DNA from: Mycobacterium sp. 852002-40037_SCH5390672
GTDB lineage: Bacteria; Actinomycetota; Actinomycetes; Mycobacteriales; Mycobacteriaceae
Length of the DNA stretch: 64,000 nucleotides
Reading direction: 5' to 3'
Assembly: GCF_001665875.1 (NCBI RefSeq)
Contig: NZ_LZTA01000097.1
Span: 1 to 64,000, forward strand
Of the stretch, positions 7,653-16,931 are shown piece by piece. The first letter of the stretch is position 1; each line of letters begins with the position of its first letter. Made by a program: the position numbers and the translations under genes. The notes beneath the pieces were generated by a model. That model was not told the DNA's origin and searched no databases. It saw only the letters and a program-made list of their open reading frames with translations.

Positions 7653-8974
7653 TTGAGGAACCCTTCATAGTTGCGCTGCATCAGCTGACTCTCGATCTGC
7701 TTGACCGTATCCAAGCCGACGCCAATCATGATCAACACCGCAGTACCGCCGAACGGCAGATTCTGAACCGCTCCGCCATTGCCAATCTGCAAGAACAAGT
7801 TGGGCAGCACCGAAATTGCGCCGAGGTAGATCGAACCCGGCAGGGTGATCCGGCTCAGCACGAAACGCAGGTAATCGGCGGTCGGCTTGCCCGGCCGGAT
7901 GCCGGGGATGAACCCGCCGAACTTCTTCATCTCGTCGGCGCGCTCGTCGGGATTGAACGTGATCGACACGTAGAAGTACGTGAAGAAGATGATGAGTCCG
8001 AAGTAGATGGCGATGTACACCGGGTCGCTCGGGTCGGACAGGTAGCTGCCGACGAACTTGTCCCACCAGCTGTTGCCCACGCCGCCGCTGCCGCTGCGGA
8101 TCAGCTGGGTGATCAGGTGCGGGATGTAGATCAGCGAGGACGCGAAGATCACCGGGATAACACCGGCCTGGTTGACCTTGAGCGGCAGATACGTCGAGGT
8201 TCCGCCGTACATGCGCCGGCCGACCATGCGCTTGGCGTACTGGACCGGGATCCGGCGCTGGCCCTGCTCGACGAACACCACGCCGACGATGATGGCCAGC
8301 GCGGCGACCAGGACGGCGGCGAGGATCATCCCCCCGCGGCTGTCCAGGATCGTCTTGCCCTCGGCGGGGATGCGCGCGGCGATGCCCACGAAGATCAGCA
8401 ACGACATGCCGTTGCCGATGCCGCGCTCGGTGATCAGCTCGCCCATCCACATCACCAGCGCCGCGCCGCTGGTCATCACCAGCACGATGACGACCAGCGT
8501 GAAGATGCTCTGGTCGGCGATGATGTCCAGCGAGCAGCCCTGCAACAGCCCGCCGTTGGCGGCCAGGGCCACGATGCTGGTGGCCTGCAGGATGGCCAGC
8601 GCGATCGCCAGATAACGGGTGTACTGCGTCATCTTGGCCTGGCCGGATTGGCCTTCCTTGCGCAGCTCCTCGAACCGCGGGATGACCACCGTGAGCAGCT
8701 GCACGATGATGCTGGCGGTGATGTACGGCATCACCCCCACCGCGAACACGGTGAGTTTTAGCAGCGCACCACCGGAAAACAGGTTGATCAGCGAATAGAT
8801 CTGTCCGGCCGCGCCGCCGCTGGCCTCTTTGATGCACTGCTGGACGTTCGGATAGTTGACGCCAGGGGACGGTAGCGCGGCGCCGACCCGATACAAGACG
8901 ACGATTCCCAGCGTGAAGAGGATCTTCCGTCTCAGGTCGACTGTCCGCAGCGATGAGATGAAAGCGGAAAGCAA
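7649..8974 (-). CDS. secY: Protein translocase subunit SecY
   Basis: 441 residues with ten predicted membrane helices, forming the SecYEG channel. I place the start at a TTG (8974): GGAGGA lies just upstream and the protein then begins LLSAFISSLR, matching the 441-residue M. tuberculosis protein from memory. An ATG at 9010 would add 12 residues absent from relatives. The 290 bases upstream (8975-9264) separate it from a divergent methyltransferase. They contain a six-base-pair GGCCCC/GGGGCC hairpin near 9133-9148 but no promoter I can fix with confidence. Confidence 0.95.
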   Translation of the reverse strand: MLSAFISSLRTVDLRRKILFTLGIVVLYRVGAALPSPGVNYPNVQQCIKEASGGAAGQIYSLINLFSGGALLKLTVFAVGVMPYITASIIVQLLTVVIPRFEELRKEGQSGQAKMTQYTRYLAIALAILQATSIVALAANGGLLQGCSLDIIADQSIFTLVVIVLVMTSGAALVMWMGELITERGIGNGMSLLIFVGIAARIPAEGKTILDSRGGMILAAVLVAALAIIVGVVFVEQGQRRIPVQYAKRMVGRRMYGGTSTYLPLKVNQAGVIPVIFASSLIYIPHLITQLIRSGSGGVGNSWWDKFVGSYLSDPSDPVYIAIYFGLIIFFTYFYVSITFNPDERADEMKKFGGFIPGIRPGKPTADYLRFVLSRITLPGSIYLGAISVLPNLFLQIGNGGAVQNLPFGGTAVLIMIGVGLDTVKQIESQLMQRNYEGFLK

Positions 8975-9264
8975 CTCTTCCTCCTGCGCAGCCGGGGGTT
9001 CCTGCATCACGCGCCCAACACCCGCAGGCCAGGACGTACGGCGTCGCGCGTCAAACCGTGTACGAGACTAACAGCTGGTACGGGCAGGTCGGGTCAGGGC
9101 CTTTGCGCGGTCTCTTTGAAGGCAGTCTTGAAGGCCCCTCGCGGGGCCGTTAACCGGGTGTTTGCGCCACCTCCGCAACCCGGAAGAAAAACACAGGAAG
9201 CCATAAGCCGTGAGGCGTAGAGTTCCCCTGACTCGTTGCATTTGCTAAATAACTTGGGAGCAGC

Positions 9265-10179
9265 ATGACACGCACTGACCAAGACAGCTGGGACCTAGCC
9301 TCGAGCGTCGGCGCCACAGCCACGATGGTCGCCGCGGCCCGCGCGCTGGCCAGCGAGGGCACCAATCCGATCATCAATGACCCCTTCGCCGCGCCCCTGG
9401 TGCGCGCGGTCGGGCTGGATTTCTTCCGGCGGCTGGTCGACGGTGAAGTCACCGACCCCGAGGCCTACGAGGGCAGCGACAAGGACCTGGGGCTCGAGAC
9501 CGACTCCATCGCCGTGCGCACCCGCTTCTTCGACGACTTTTTCCTCAACGCCGCCCGTGACGGGGTTCGCCAGGCGGTGATCCTGGCGGCCGGCCTCGAC
9601 GCCCGCGCCTACCGGCTGAGCTGGCCGCCCGGGAGTGTGGTCTACGAGGTCGATCAACCCGCCGTCGTCGAGTTCAAGAGCACCACCATGTCCAAACTGG
9701 GTGCCGCCCCGGCGGCGGAGCGGCGCACGGTCAGCATCGATCTGCGCGAGGACTGGCCGGCCGCGTTGCGCGACAGCGGCTTTGACGCGACGCAACGGAC
9801 GTCGTGGAGCGCCGAGGGCCTGCTGATGTATCTGCCGCCCGCCGCGCAGGACCGACTATTCGACAACATCACCGAGCTCAGCGCTCCGGGCAGCTTGTTG
9901 GCCACCGAATATCACCCCGACACCGCCGGCACGACGATGTCGCAACGGGCCCGGGAGTTCAACGACAGGTGGGCCAAGGTCGGCTGCGACATCGACCTGT
10001 CCGGACTGTTCTTCGACGGCGAGCGCAGCAACGTCGTCGACTATCTCAACGGCCGGGGCTGGGAGGTGGCCGCCCGGCCGCGCCGCGAACTGTTCGGCGA
10101 CTACGGCCTGGAATTCCGCGACGACGAGGCGATGGCGCAGTTCCGCAACATCGTTGCCGTGACCGCAACCCTGCGTTAG
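9265..10179 (+). CDS. SAM-dependent methyltransferase, LCM/TIGR00027 family, copy 1
   Basis: 304 residues, one of five paralogues in the window. Family marks: DSWDLASSVGATATMVAAAR at the N-terminus, VRTRFFDDFF, the SAM-binding strand and loop AAGLDARAYRL followed by the acidic VDQP, and SAEGLLMYLPP in the middle. The family (PF04072) is greatly expanded in mycobacteria; its substrates are unknown. It corresponds in position to Rv0731c. GGGAG precedes the ATG by about six bases. An upstream GCTAAATA element (9244-9251) is shared with copy 3. Confidence 0.92.
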   Translation: MTRTDQDSWDLASSVGATATMVAAARALASEGTNPIINDPFAAPLVRAVGLDFFRRLVDGEVTDPEAYEGSDKDLGLETDSIAVRTRFFDDFFLNAARDGVRQAVILAAGLDARAYRLSWPPGSVVYEVDQPAVVEFKSTTMSKLGAAPAAERRTVSIDLREDWPAALRDSGFDATQRTSWSAEGLLMYLPPAAQDRLFDNITELSAPGSLLATEYHPDTAGTTMSQRAREFNDRWAKVGCDIDLSGLFFDGERSNVVDYLNGRGWEVAARPRRELFGDYGLEFRDDEAMAQFRNIVAVTATLR

Positions 10180-10186
10180 TGGCGGA

Positions 10187-10275
10187 CGCAAGCGCGGCCG
10201 CGGCGATCGCAAGCGCGGCGTAGCCGGGCGCAGCGGGTCGCCGCATAGTCCAAGCCGGGCGCAGCGGGCCGCCAC
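10187..10275. repeat. Two interleaved short direct repeats
   Basis: The spacer between methyltransferase copies 1 and 2 is almost wholly repeats. A 12-base unit CGCAAGCGCGGC occurs at 10187-10198 and 10208-10219. A 23-base unit beginning AGCCGGGCGCAGCGGG occurs at 10222-10244 and 10253-10275 with few mismatches. The units are GC-rich and have no ends typical of an insertion sequence. Confidence 0.8.
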
Positions 10276-10295
10276 CATCAAGTTAGGAGACTGGT

Positions 10296-11216
10296 ATGCC
10301 GAAGACCGACAGCAAGCGATCAGACGGCGACAGTTGGGATCTGGCGTCCAGCGTGGGAGCCACCGCCACCGCGGTGGCCGCCCGGCGAGCGCTGGCATCC
10401 AAGGGCCCGAACCCGTTGATCGACGATCCCTTCGCCGAGCCGTTGGTGCGCGCCGTCGGCGTCGAGGCCTTCATCCGGATGATGGACGGAGAGATCGAGA
10501 CGCCAGAGGACGATCCCGCGTTCACTGCGCAGCGACTCGGTGAGGGCATGGCGGTCCGCACCCGGTTCTTCGACTCGTTCTTCCTGCAGGCGGCCAACTC
10601 CGGTATCCGCCAGGCCGTCATCCTGGCCTCGGGGCTGGACACCCGGGCCTACCGGCTGGCCTGGCCACCGGGAACCGTGGTCTACGAAATCGACCAGCCG
10701 CGGGTGATCGAGTTCAAGACGCGCACCCTGGCGGAGCTGGGCGCCGCACCGAGCGCCGACCGGCGAGCGGTGGGCGTCGACCTGCGCGACGATTGGCCGG
10801 CCGCGTTGGCCGACAGTGGATTTGACCCGGGCGCACCCGCGGCGTGGAGCGCCGAAGGGCTGCTGGGGTATCTGCCGCCGGAGGCACAGGACCGCCTGTT
10901 CGACAACATCACCGCGCTGTCCGCCCACAGCAGCAGGATCGGCACCGGCTACGTGCCCGACATCCGCGGCCGTATCGAAAAGCGTGGCCGTGAGATCAGC
11001 GAGCGCTGGCGGCGCATGGGGCTGGACCTCAACTGGGCCGATCTGGTCTACCCCGGCGAACGCAACGACGTGGTGACCTACCTGTCCGCACAGGGCTGGG
11101 ACTCTTCGGTGCACAGCACCCCGGAGCTCTACGCGGCCAACGGTTTTGACTTCCCCGAGCAGCCGTCAATGGCCGCTTTCGCAGACATCAGATACGTGGA
11201 CGCCGTTCTGCGATAA
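10296..11216 (+). CDS. SAM-dependent methyltransferase, LCM/TIGR00027 family, copy 2
   Basis: 306 residues with all family blocks: DSWDLASSVGATATAVAARR, VRTRFFDSFF, ASGLDTRAYRL with IDQP, and SAEGLLGYLPP. TAGGAG precedes the ATG by seven bases. It is tandem with copy 1 across a repeat-filled 116-base spacer. It ends three bases from the convergent GNAT gene. Confidence 0.92.
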   Translation: MPKTDSKRSDGDSWDLASSVGATATAVAARRALASKGPNPLIDDPFAEPLVRAVGVEAFIRMMDGEIETPEDDPAFTAQRLGEGMAVRTRFFDSFFLQAANSGIRQAVILASGLDTRAYRLAWPPGTVVYEIDQPRVIEFKTRTLAELGAAPSADRRAVGVDLRDDWPAALADSGFDPGAPAAWSAEGLLGYLPPEAQDRLFDNITALSAHSSRIGTGYVPDIRGRIEKRGREISERWRRMGLDLNWADLVYPGERNDVVTYLSAQGWDSSVHSTPELYAANGFDFPEQPSMAAFADIRYVDAVLR

Positions 11217-11219
11217 CGC

Positions 11220-11885
11220 TCAGCGGGGATCGGCCGCCGGTGCGCGCACCACCATCGGCACCGCGGGGAAACACCCCGCCATCTCCGAGCGCGACTTGCG
11301 CAGCGCGGCGGTGCCGTAGCCCCGCTTGCGGTGATCGGGATGAATCCAGATCCGGACGTCGACCTCGCCGCGGACCAGCTCGCCGAACACCATGCCGACC
11401 TTCTCACCGGAATCGATGGCCACGAACCAGGCGGCCTCTTCGTCGTCCACCCGGCCCAGCGCTGCGCTGATCTCGTCGTCCACGCTGCCGGCCGGCCCCC
11501 CGGAACCGTCGCCGGCAAAGCCGATGTCCTCGGTGCGCACGGCGAAGATGTCGCGGTCGATCGCGGCGGAGAAGGGCCGCAGTTCCAGCGTCTCCCCCAG
11601 GCTCGCCGGACGCTCGCCCAGGGTGAAGCTCAGCTGTTTGTTCAGGTCTTCGAGTTCGGCCAGGATCTTGCGGCGCGAGTCGACGGTGAGCTGATCGAAC
11701 GACATGCCCATCACCGCTTCGGCGGCGACCTGCGAGGTGTCGAGCAAGCGGACGATCGCCTTTACCGCGGCCGCCTTGTTTTCAGACTCCACCACGACGT
11801 CGGCTATCTCGTGGCGTCGTTCAAGAGCTTTCAACAGGGCGTCGGCGATCTCACGGCGGGCAGCTTTGCGGTCCTGGTCGGTCAT
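11220..11885 (-). CDS. GNAT-type acetyltransferase with GyrA-like N-terminal helices
   Basis: 221 residues, position of Rv0730. Residues about 10-90 resemble the coiled segment of DNA gyrase subunit A: ALLKALERRHEIADVV, then a helix, then AAEAVMGMSFDQLTVDSRRK, which parallels the gyrase pattern AQAILDM-x-L-x-x-L and its following helix. Residues about 95-215 form a GNAT domain with the acetyl-CoA loop RKRGYGTAALRKSR. The acceptor is unknown. Not seen: the gyrase catalytic tyrosine or any winged helix, so it cannot cut DNA. It follows xylB by nine bases, probably co-transcribed. Confidence 0.8.
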   Translation of the reverse strand: MTDQDRKAARREIADALLKALERRHEIADVVVESENKAAAVKAIVRLLDTSQVAAEAVMGMSFDQLTVDSRRKILAELEDLNKQLSFTLGERPASLGETLELRPFSAAIDRDIFAVRTEDIGFAGDGSGGPAGSVDDEISAALGRVDDEEAAWFVAIDSGEKVGMVFGELVRGEVDVRIWIHPDHRKRGYGTAALRKSRSEMAGCFPAVPMVVRAPAADPR

Positions 11886-11894
11886 TGCACCAGC

Positions 11895-13256
11895 CTAGAA
11901 CGCCGGTAGTACCACCGCGCTACATCGGTGGTTTCCCAGCGCCAGGAAGCGCTGGTAGCGATCCTCGACCGCGCTCGCCCACGCGGGGTCGGGCTCGACG
12001 ATGCGCTCGGTGCGCACCCATCGAGCGGCATCGGCGATGGTCGTCTCCAGGCCCGCCGCCATGCGCGCCAGAAAGGCCGCTCCCAGCGCGGCCCCTTCGG
12101 CCACCCCGGACACCTCGACCGGGCGCCCGGTGGCGTCGGCGATGGCCTGCAGCCAGGCCTCCACCCGGGTGCCACCGCCGGTGGCCACGATGCGCGACAC
12201 CGGCGTCCCGCTGAGTTCGATGAGCTGGCGGACCACGAAGCCGGACGCCTCGTAGGCCGCCCGGCGCAGCGCGGCGGCGTCGTGCGTCAGGTCCAGGGCC
12301 TCGAGCACGCCCCGGCGATCCGGGTCGTGGAACGGCGTGCGTTCGCCGCGCAGATAGGGCGACCACACCGGTATGCGCCCGGGCTGGACGGCGGACGGAT
12401 CTGCCGCTGCCACAACGCGATCCACCCACCCCAGGAAAAGCCCGCCGGCGTTGCTGGCCCCGCCGATCTGGCTCTTGCCGGGCGTGGTGTGCGGGATGGT
12501 CCACAGGCCGGGCATCTGCCGGGCCTCGGTGATGGTCGTCCACACGATCAGCGTGGTGCCGCACATCACCAGGACGTCGCCGTCGCCGTCGGCACCGGCG
12601 ACCATCTGTTCGCACAGCGCGTCGATGGTGCCGGTGGCCAACGCGGCCTCCGTGCCGTGCACCTGTCCGACGACGGCTCCCATACTTTCCACCCGCGGCA
12701 TCTGCCCGACGTCCGCGCCCCGCTCGGCGCATGCTTCGGGATTCCAGCCGGTGCCGTCGAACAAGGGAAACGCCGTGGCGGCGGTCGCGATGTCGATCAC
12801 CGCCTGACCCGACAGCGCGTGGTTGGCCACCGCCGGCGCAGGCCAATAGCCGGCGGCGCCCGGCGCGTGGGCGGCCGTCCAGCGCAAGAACTCGGCGGCC
12901 TCACCCAACGCGGGAAGCGGCGGCGCTTCCCCGCCGGGAGCGCGGCCCCGGCCGTCGCCGTAGAGCAGACCCGGCGTGATCGGCGTGCCGGCGCCGTCGA
13001 CGGCGGTCATCGACGGCACCATCGCCGAGACTGCCACCGCCGCGATGCCGGGTTGGTCGACCAGTTCGTTCAGTGCCGCCGACGGCCCGCGCCGCCACGC
13101 CGCCTCGGCGTCGTGCTCCAGCCGGTCGGGCGCCGGGACCCGCAGCTCGTGGGGGATGCGCACGCGCGCCGTCACGTTGCCGTCGGCGTCGGCGGCTATC
13201 GCCTTGACCGCGGTGCTGCCGACGTCGATGCCGATCGTGACGTCTTTGCGTGACAC
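11895..13256 (-). CDS. xylB: Xylulokinase-like FGGY sugar kinase
   Basis: 453 residues. The N-terminal phosphate-1 motif is DVTIGIDVGSTAVKAI and the C-terminal FGGY block includes RIVATGGGTRVEAWLQ. It phosphorylates a sugar or polyol with ATP; xylulose is the family name, but the real substrate is unproven. The GTG at 13256 gives VSRKDVTIG, matching Rv0729; another GTG at 13265 is possible. The open frame runs on to 14237, but that part lies antisense to serA2 and is not coding. It starts only 30 bases from divergent serA2. Confidence 0.88.
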   Translation of the reverse strand: MSRKDVTIGIDVGSTAVKAIAADADGNVTARVRIPHELRVPAPDRLEHDAEAAWRRGPSAALNELVDQPGIAAVAVSAMVPSMTAVDGAGTPITPGLLYGDGRGRAPGGEAPPLPALGEAAEFLRWTAAHAPGAAGYWPAPAVANHALSGQAVIDIATAATAFPLFDGTGWNPEACAERGADVGQMPRVESMGAVVGQVHGTEAALATGTIDALCEQMVAGADGDGDVLVMCGTTLIVWTTITEARQMPGLWTIPHTTPGKSQIGGASNAGGLFLGWVDRVVAAADPSAVQPGRIPVWSPYLRGERTPFHDPDRRGVLEALDLTHDAAALRRAAYEASGFVVRQLIELSGTPVSRIVATGGGTRVEAWLQAIADATGRPVEVSGVAEGAALGAAFLARMAAGLETTIADAARWVRTERIVEPDPAWASAVEDRYQRFLALGNHRCSAVVLPAF

Positions 13257-13286
13257 GGGCGTCACCGTACGCCAGCATTGGCACTC

Positions 13287-14267
13287 GTGACGTCTAAACC
13301 ACGCGCCTTGGTGACCGCCCCGCTGCGGGGTCCGGGCTTCGCCAAACTGCGCGAGCTGGCCGACGTCGTGTACGACCCCTGGATCGAGCAGACCCCGCTG
13401 CGCATCTACAGCGCCGAGCAGCTGGCCGAGCGGGTCACCCGCGAAGGCGCCGAAATCGTGGTGGTGGAAAGCGATTCGGTGCGCGGTCCGGTGTTCGACC
13501 TCGGCCTGCGGGTGATCGCATCCACCCGCGGTGACCCCAACAACGTCGACATCGCCGGAGCCACCGCGGCCGGCATCCCGGTGCTGAACACCCCGGCACG
13601 CAACGCCGATGCCGTCGCCGAGATGACGGTGGCCCTGCTGCTGGCCGCCACCCGACACGTGCTGACTGCGGACGCGGATGTGCGCAGCGGCAACATCTTT
13701 CGCGACGGAAGCATCCCCTATCAGCGGTTCCGCGCCGCCGAGATCGCCGGTCTGACCGCCGGGCTGGTGGGACTGGGCGCCGTCGGCCGCGCGACGCAGT
13801 GGCGGTTGTCCGGTCTGGGCCTGCGGGTCATCGCGCACGACCCCTACAACGCCGACGCCCGGCACAGCCTCGACGGGCTGCTGGCCGAGGCCGACGTCGT
13901 CTCGCTGCACGCCCCGGTCACCGACGACACGGCCGGCATGATCGGTGCGCGGGAGTTCGCGGCGATGCGCGACGGCGTGGTCTTCCTCAACACCGCCCGC
14001 GCCCAGCTGCACGACACCGATGCACTGCTCGAAGCGCTGGTCGCCGGCAAGGTGGGCGCCGCGGGGCTCGACCACTTCGCCGGCGAATGGCTGCCGGCCG
14101 ACCACCCACTGGTGGGCATGCCCAACGTCGTGCTGACGCCGCACATCGGGGGCGCCACCTTCAACACCGAGGCGCGGCAGGCGCAGATGGTGGCCGACGA
14201 CTTGGAAGCGCTGCTGGCCGGCAACGCACCCGCCCATATCGTCAACCCGGAGGTGCTAGGGCCGTGA
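13287..14267 (+). CDS. serA2: D-isomer 2-hydroxyacid dehydrogenase (SerA2)
   Basis: 326 residues, as in Rv0728c. It has a D-2-hydroxyacid dehydrogenase fold with the NAD motif GLVGLGAVGRATQ, then the ARAQL and DHFAGEW blocks that carry the catalytic Arg and Glu-His region, and TPHIGGAT near the end. It lacks the long C-terminal domains of the biosynthetic SerA, so serine synthesis is doubtful; the setting with xylB and fucA suggests sugar-acid metabolism. The GTG at 13287 gives VTSKPRALVT; a TTG at 13278 is the alternative. Its stop overlaps the fucA start (GTGA). Confidence 0.86.
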   Translation: MTSKPRALVTAPLRGPGFAKLRELADVVYDPWIEQTPLRIYSAEQLAERVTREGAEIVVVESDSVRGPVFDLGLRVIASTRGDPNNVDIAGATAAGIPVLNTPARNADAVAEMTVALLLAATRHVLTADADVRSGNIFRDGSIPYQRFRAAEIAGLTAGLVGLGAVGRATQWRLSGLGLRVIAHDPYNADARHSLDGLLAEADVVSLHAPVTDDTAGMIGAREFAAMRDGVVFLNTARAQLHDTDALLEALVAGKVGAAGLDHFAGEWLPADHPLVGMPNVVLTPHIGGATFNTEARQAQMVADDLEALLAGNAPAHIVNPEVLGP

Positions 14268-14917
14268 AGTTCGTCGACAACCCGGAAACCGCGGTGCTCG
14301 ACGCCGCCAAGGACATGTTGCGCCGTGGCCTGGTGGAGGGGACGGCCGGCAACATCTCGGCCCGCCGCGCCGACGGCAACATCGTCATCACCCCGTCGTC
14401 GGTGGACTACCGCGACATGCAGCTCGACGACCTGGTGCTCATCGACCCGGCCGGCTCGGTGCTGCAGGCGGCCGAGGGGCGCTCACCGTCGTCGGAGATG
14501 CAGCTGCACCTGGCGTGCTATCGGGCCTTCGACGACGTCGGCAGCGTCATTCACAGTCATCCGGTGTGGGCCACCATGTTCGCCATCGCCCACGAATCGA
14601 TCCCGGCCTGTATCGACGAGTTCGCCGTCTACTGCGGCGGCGATGTCCGGTGCACCGACTACGCCGCGTCGGGCACGCCCGACGTCGGCACCAATGCCGT
14701 GAAGGCGCTCGAGGGCCGCGGCGCCGCGCTGATCGCCAACCATGGCCTGGTGGCGGTGGGACCGCGGCCCGACAAGGTGTTGCATATCACCGCGCTGGTC
14801 GAGCGGACCGCCCAGATCGTTTGGGGTGCAAGGGCTCTCGGCGGTCCGGTGCCCATCCCCGAGGACGTCAACCGCAACTTCGCGTCCGTCTACAGCTATC
14901 TGCGAGCGAACACCTGA
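14264..14917 (+). CDS. fucA: Class II aldolase (L-fuculose-phosphate aldolase-like)
   Basis: 217 residues, class II aldolase/adducin family. Zinc ligands are visible in IHSHPVWATMF and in NHGLVAVG, and the catalytic glutamate region is SSEMQLH. It cleaves a ketose-1-phosphate to dihydroxyacetone phosphate and an aldehyde; fuculose-phosphate is the family name only. The GTG at 14264 overlaps the serA2 stop by four bases and has GGAGG upstream. With xylB (kinase) and serA2 (dehydrogenase) it forms a small catabolic module. Confidence 0.88.
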   Translation: MKFVDNPETAVLDAAKDMLRRGLVEGTAGNISARRADGNIVITPSSVDYRDMQLDDLVLIDPAGSVLQAAEGRSPSSEMQLHLACYRAFDDVGSVIHSHPVWATMFAIAHESIPACIDEFAVYCGGDVRCTDYAASGTPDVGTNAVKALEGRGAALIANHGLVAVGPRPDKVLHITALVERTAQIVWGARALGGPVPIPEDVNRNFASVYSYLRANT

Positions 14918-15031
14918 CGCCGCGAACGCCATCAGGACAGGTTGCCGCGAATCGGGGGAAGCGTACAGTGGGTGAAGCTTGTTATATCGGCTAAATATTA
15001 GATGGACTATCTCCGATAAGGGGCACAAAAT

Positions 15032-15982
15032 ATGACCTCCACCAGGTACGAAGGCGACACCTGGGACCTGGCGTCCAGCGTCGGGGTGACCGCGACTATG
15101 GTCGCGGCGGCCCGCGCCATGGCCACCCGCGCCGACAAACCACTGATCAACGACCCGTTCGCCGAGCCGCTGGTCAAGCTGGTCGGCGTGGACCTGCTCT
15201 CCCGGCTGGCCGGCGGCGAGCTGGATCCCGCCGAGTTGAACGACGTGCACGACGGCGCCGCCGGGTCCGCCGGGGCGATGTCACGCATGGCCGACAACAT
15301 GGCGGTCCGAACCAAGTTCTTCGACGAGTTCTTCCTGGACGCGACGAACGCCGGCATCAAGCAGGCGGTGATCCTGGCATCCGGGCTGGACGCCCGCCCG
15401 TACCGGTTGGCGTGGCCGGCCGGGACAGTGGTCTACGAGGTGGACCAGCCGCAGGTCATCGAATTCAAAACGCGAGCGCTGGCCGATCTGGGTGCCGCTC
15501 CGACCGCCGAGCGGCGGGTGGTGGCCGTCGATCTGCGCGACGACTGGCCCACCGCATTGCGCAACGCTGGATTCGACCCGGCCCGGCCGACCGCGTGGAG
15601 CGCCGAGGGCCTGCTCGGCTACCTGCCGCCCGACGCGCAGGATCGCCTGCTGGACACCATCACCGAGCTCAGCGCGCCGGGCAGCCGGCTCGCCACCGAG
15701 AGCGCGCCCAACCGCGAGCCCGGCGACGAGGAGAAGATGAAGGAGCGCATGCAGACGATCTCCGAGCGTTGGCGTGCGCACGGTTTCGAGCTGGACATGG
15801 CGGGGCTGGTCTACTTCGGCGATCGCAACGAAGCGGCGCCCTACCTGTCCGACCGTGGCTGGCGGCTGAAGAGCGCCAGCATCGGAGAACTGTTCGCGGC
15901 CAACGGACTTGACCCGCTCACCGACGACGACATGCGCATGGGTGAGATGCTCTACACCAGCGGCACACTCGGCGAGAAATAG
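15032..15982 (+). CDS. SAM-dependent methyltransferase, LCM/TIGR00027 family, copy 3
   Basis: 316 residues. It has the same blocks as its paralogues (DTWDLASSVGVTATMVAAAR, VRTKFFDEFF, ASGLDARPYRL with VDQP, SAEGLLGYLPP) but about ten extra residues near 70-80 (HDGAAGSAGAMSR). The upstream region is AT-rich by local standards and carries GCTAAATA at 14990-14997, also present before copy 1. AAGGGGC precedes the ATG. It starts a run of three tandem copies. Confidence 0.92.
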   Translation: MTSTRYEGDTWDLASSVGVTATMVAAARAMATRADKPLINDPFAEPLVKLVGVDLLSRLAGGELDPAELNDVHDGAAGSAGAMSRMADNMAVRTKFFDEFFLDATNAGIKQAVILASGLDARPYRLAWPAGTVVYEVDQPQVIEFKTRALADLGAAPTAERRVVAVDLRDDWPTALRNAGFDPARPTAWSAEGLLGYLPPDAQDRLLDTITELSAPGSRLATESAPNREPGDEEKMKERMQTISERWRAHGFELDMAGLVYFGDRNEAAPYLSDRGWRLKSASIGELFAANGLDPLTDDDMRMGEMLYTSGTLGEK

Positions 15983-15994
15983 GAGACAAGAGGC

Positions 15995-16909
15995 ATGACC
16001 ATCGACGCGGGACGCACCGACGGCGACACCTGGGGTCCGGCACACAGCGTGGGAGCGACGGCCACCATGGTCGCCGCGTCCCGCGCCGTAGCGTCCAAGG
16101 GACCCGATGCCCTGCTTGACGATCCGCTGGCCGACCCGCTGGTGCGTGCCGTGGGGCTAGACCCGTTCATCCGCATCATCGACGGCGAGATCGACTTCGA
16201 GGACGACCCGCTGTTCAACCGCAAGGCGCGCGCCGAGCAGATCACGGTGCGCACCAGGTTTTTCGACGAGTTCTTCACCGGTGCCACCGAAGACGGTGTG
16301 CTCCAGGCGGTGATCCTGGCGTCCGGCCTGGACACCAGGGCCTACCGCCTGCGGTGGCCGGCCGGCACCGTCGTCTACGAGATCGACCAACCGGAGGTCA
16401 TCGCCTTCAAGACCGACACGCTGGCCGGCCTCGGCGCCGACCCCACCGCCGAGCGCCGCGCCATCAGCATCGACCTGCGCGACGACTGGCCTGCGGCCTT
16501 GCGCGACGGCGGATTCGACGTCACCCAACCGACGGCGTGGAGCGCCGAAGGGCTGCTCCCCTACCTGCCGCCCGAAGCCCAGGACCGGCTGTTCGACAAC
16601 ATCACCGCGCTCAGCGCGCCGGGCAGCCGGCTGGCGACCGAACACATACCCGACCCCGACGCGTTCTCCGACGAGCGCTTGGCGCGCATCTCCGAGCGCT
16701 GGCAGCGCTTCGGTTTCAACCTCAACGCGGCCGACCTGTTCTACCGGGGCCAGCGCAACGTCGTCGTCGACTACCTGACCCGCAAGGGTTGGCAGGTTAC
16801 GCCGTCTACCGCCCGGGAGTTGTACGCCCGCAACGGGTTCCAATTCCCCGAGGACGAGATGACGGCGACCTTCGGTGACATGAGCTACGTCGCCGCGACC
16901 CTCAAGTAA
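15995..16909 (+). CDS. SAM-dependent methyltransferase, LCM/TIGR00027 family, copy 4
   Basis: 304 residues. It diverges at the first block (DTWGPAHSVGATATMVAASR in place of WDLASSVG) but keeps VRTRFFDEFF, ASGLDTRAYRL with IDQP, and SAEGLLPYLPP. GGAGACAAGAGGC precedes the ATG 12 bases after copy 3, so the two are co-transcribed. The changed N-terminal block may mean a different substrate. Confidence 0.92.
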   Translation: MTIDAGRTDGDTWGPAHSVGATATMVAASRAVASKGPDALLDDPLADPLVRAVGLDPFIRIIDGEIDFEDDPLFNRKARAEQITVRTRFFDEFFTGATEDGVLQAVILASGLDTRAYRLRWPAGTVVYEIDQPEVIAFKTDTLAGLGADPTAERRAISIDLRDDWPAALRDGGFDVTQPTAWSAEGLLPYLPPEAQDRLFDNITALSAPGSRLATEHIPDPDAFSDERLARISERWQRFGFNLNAADLFYRGQRNVVVDYLTRKGWQVTPSTARELYARNGFQFPEDEMTATFGDMSYVAATLK

Positions 16910-16931
16910 CGCTCGGGTTAGGGTTCGGGGT

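Noticed and set aside
10187..10275. Possible insertion-sequence remnant
   Set aside because: No transposase fragment, terminal inverted repeats or target duplication; only short direct repeats.
13257..14237. N-terminal extension of xylB to 780 codons
   Set aside because: The extra part is antisense to serA2 and lacks homology; the kinase fold starts at 13256.
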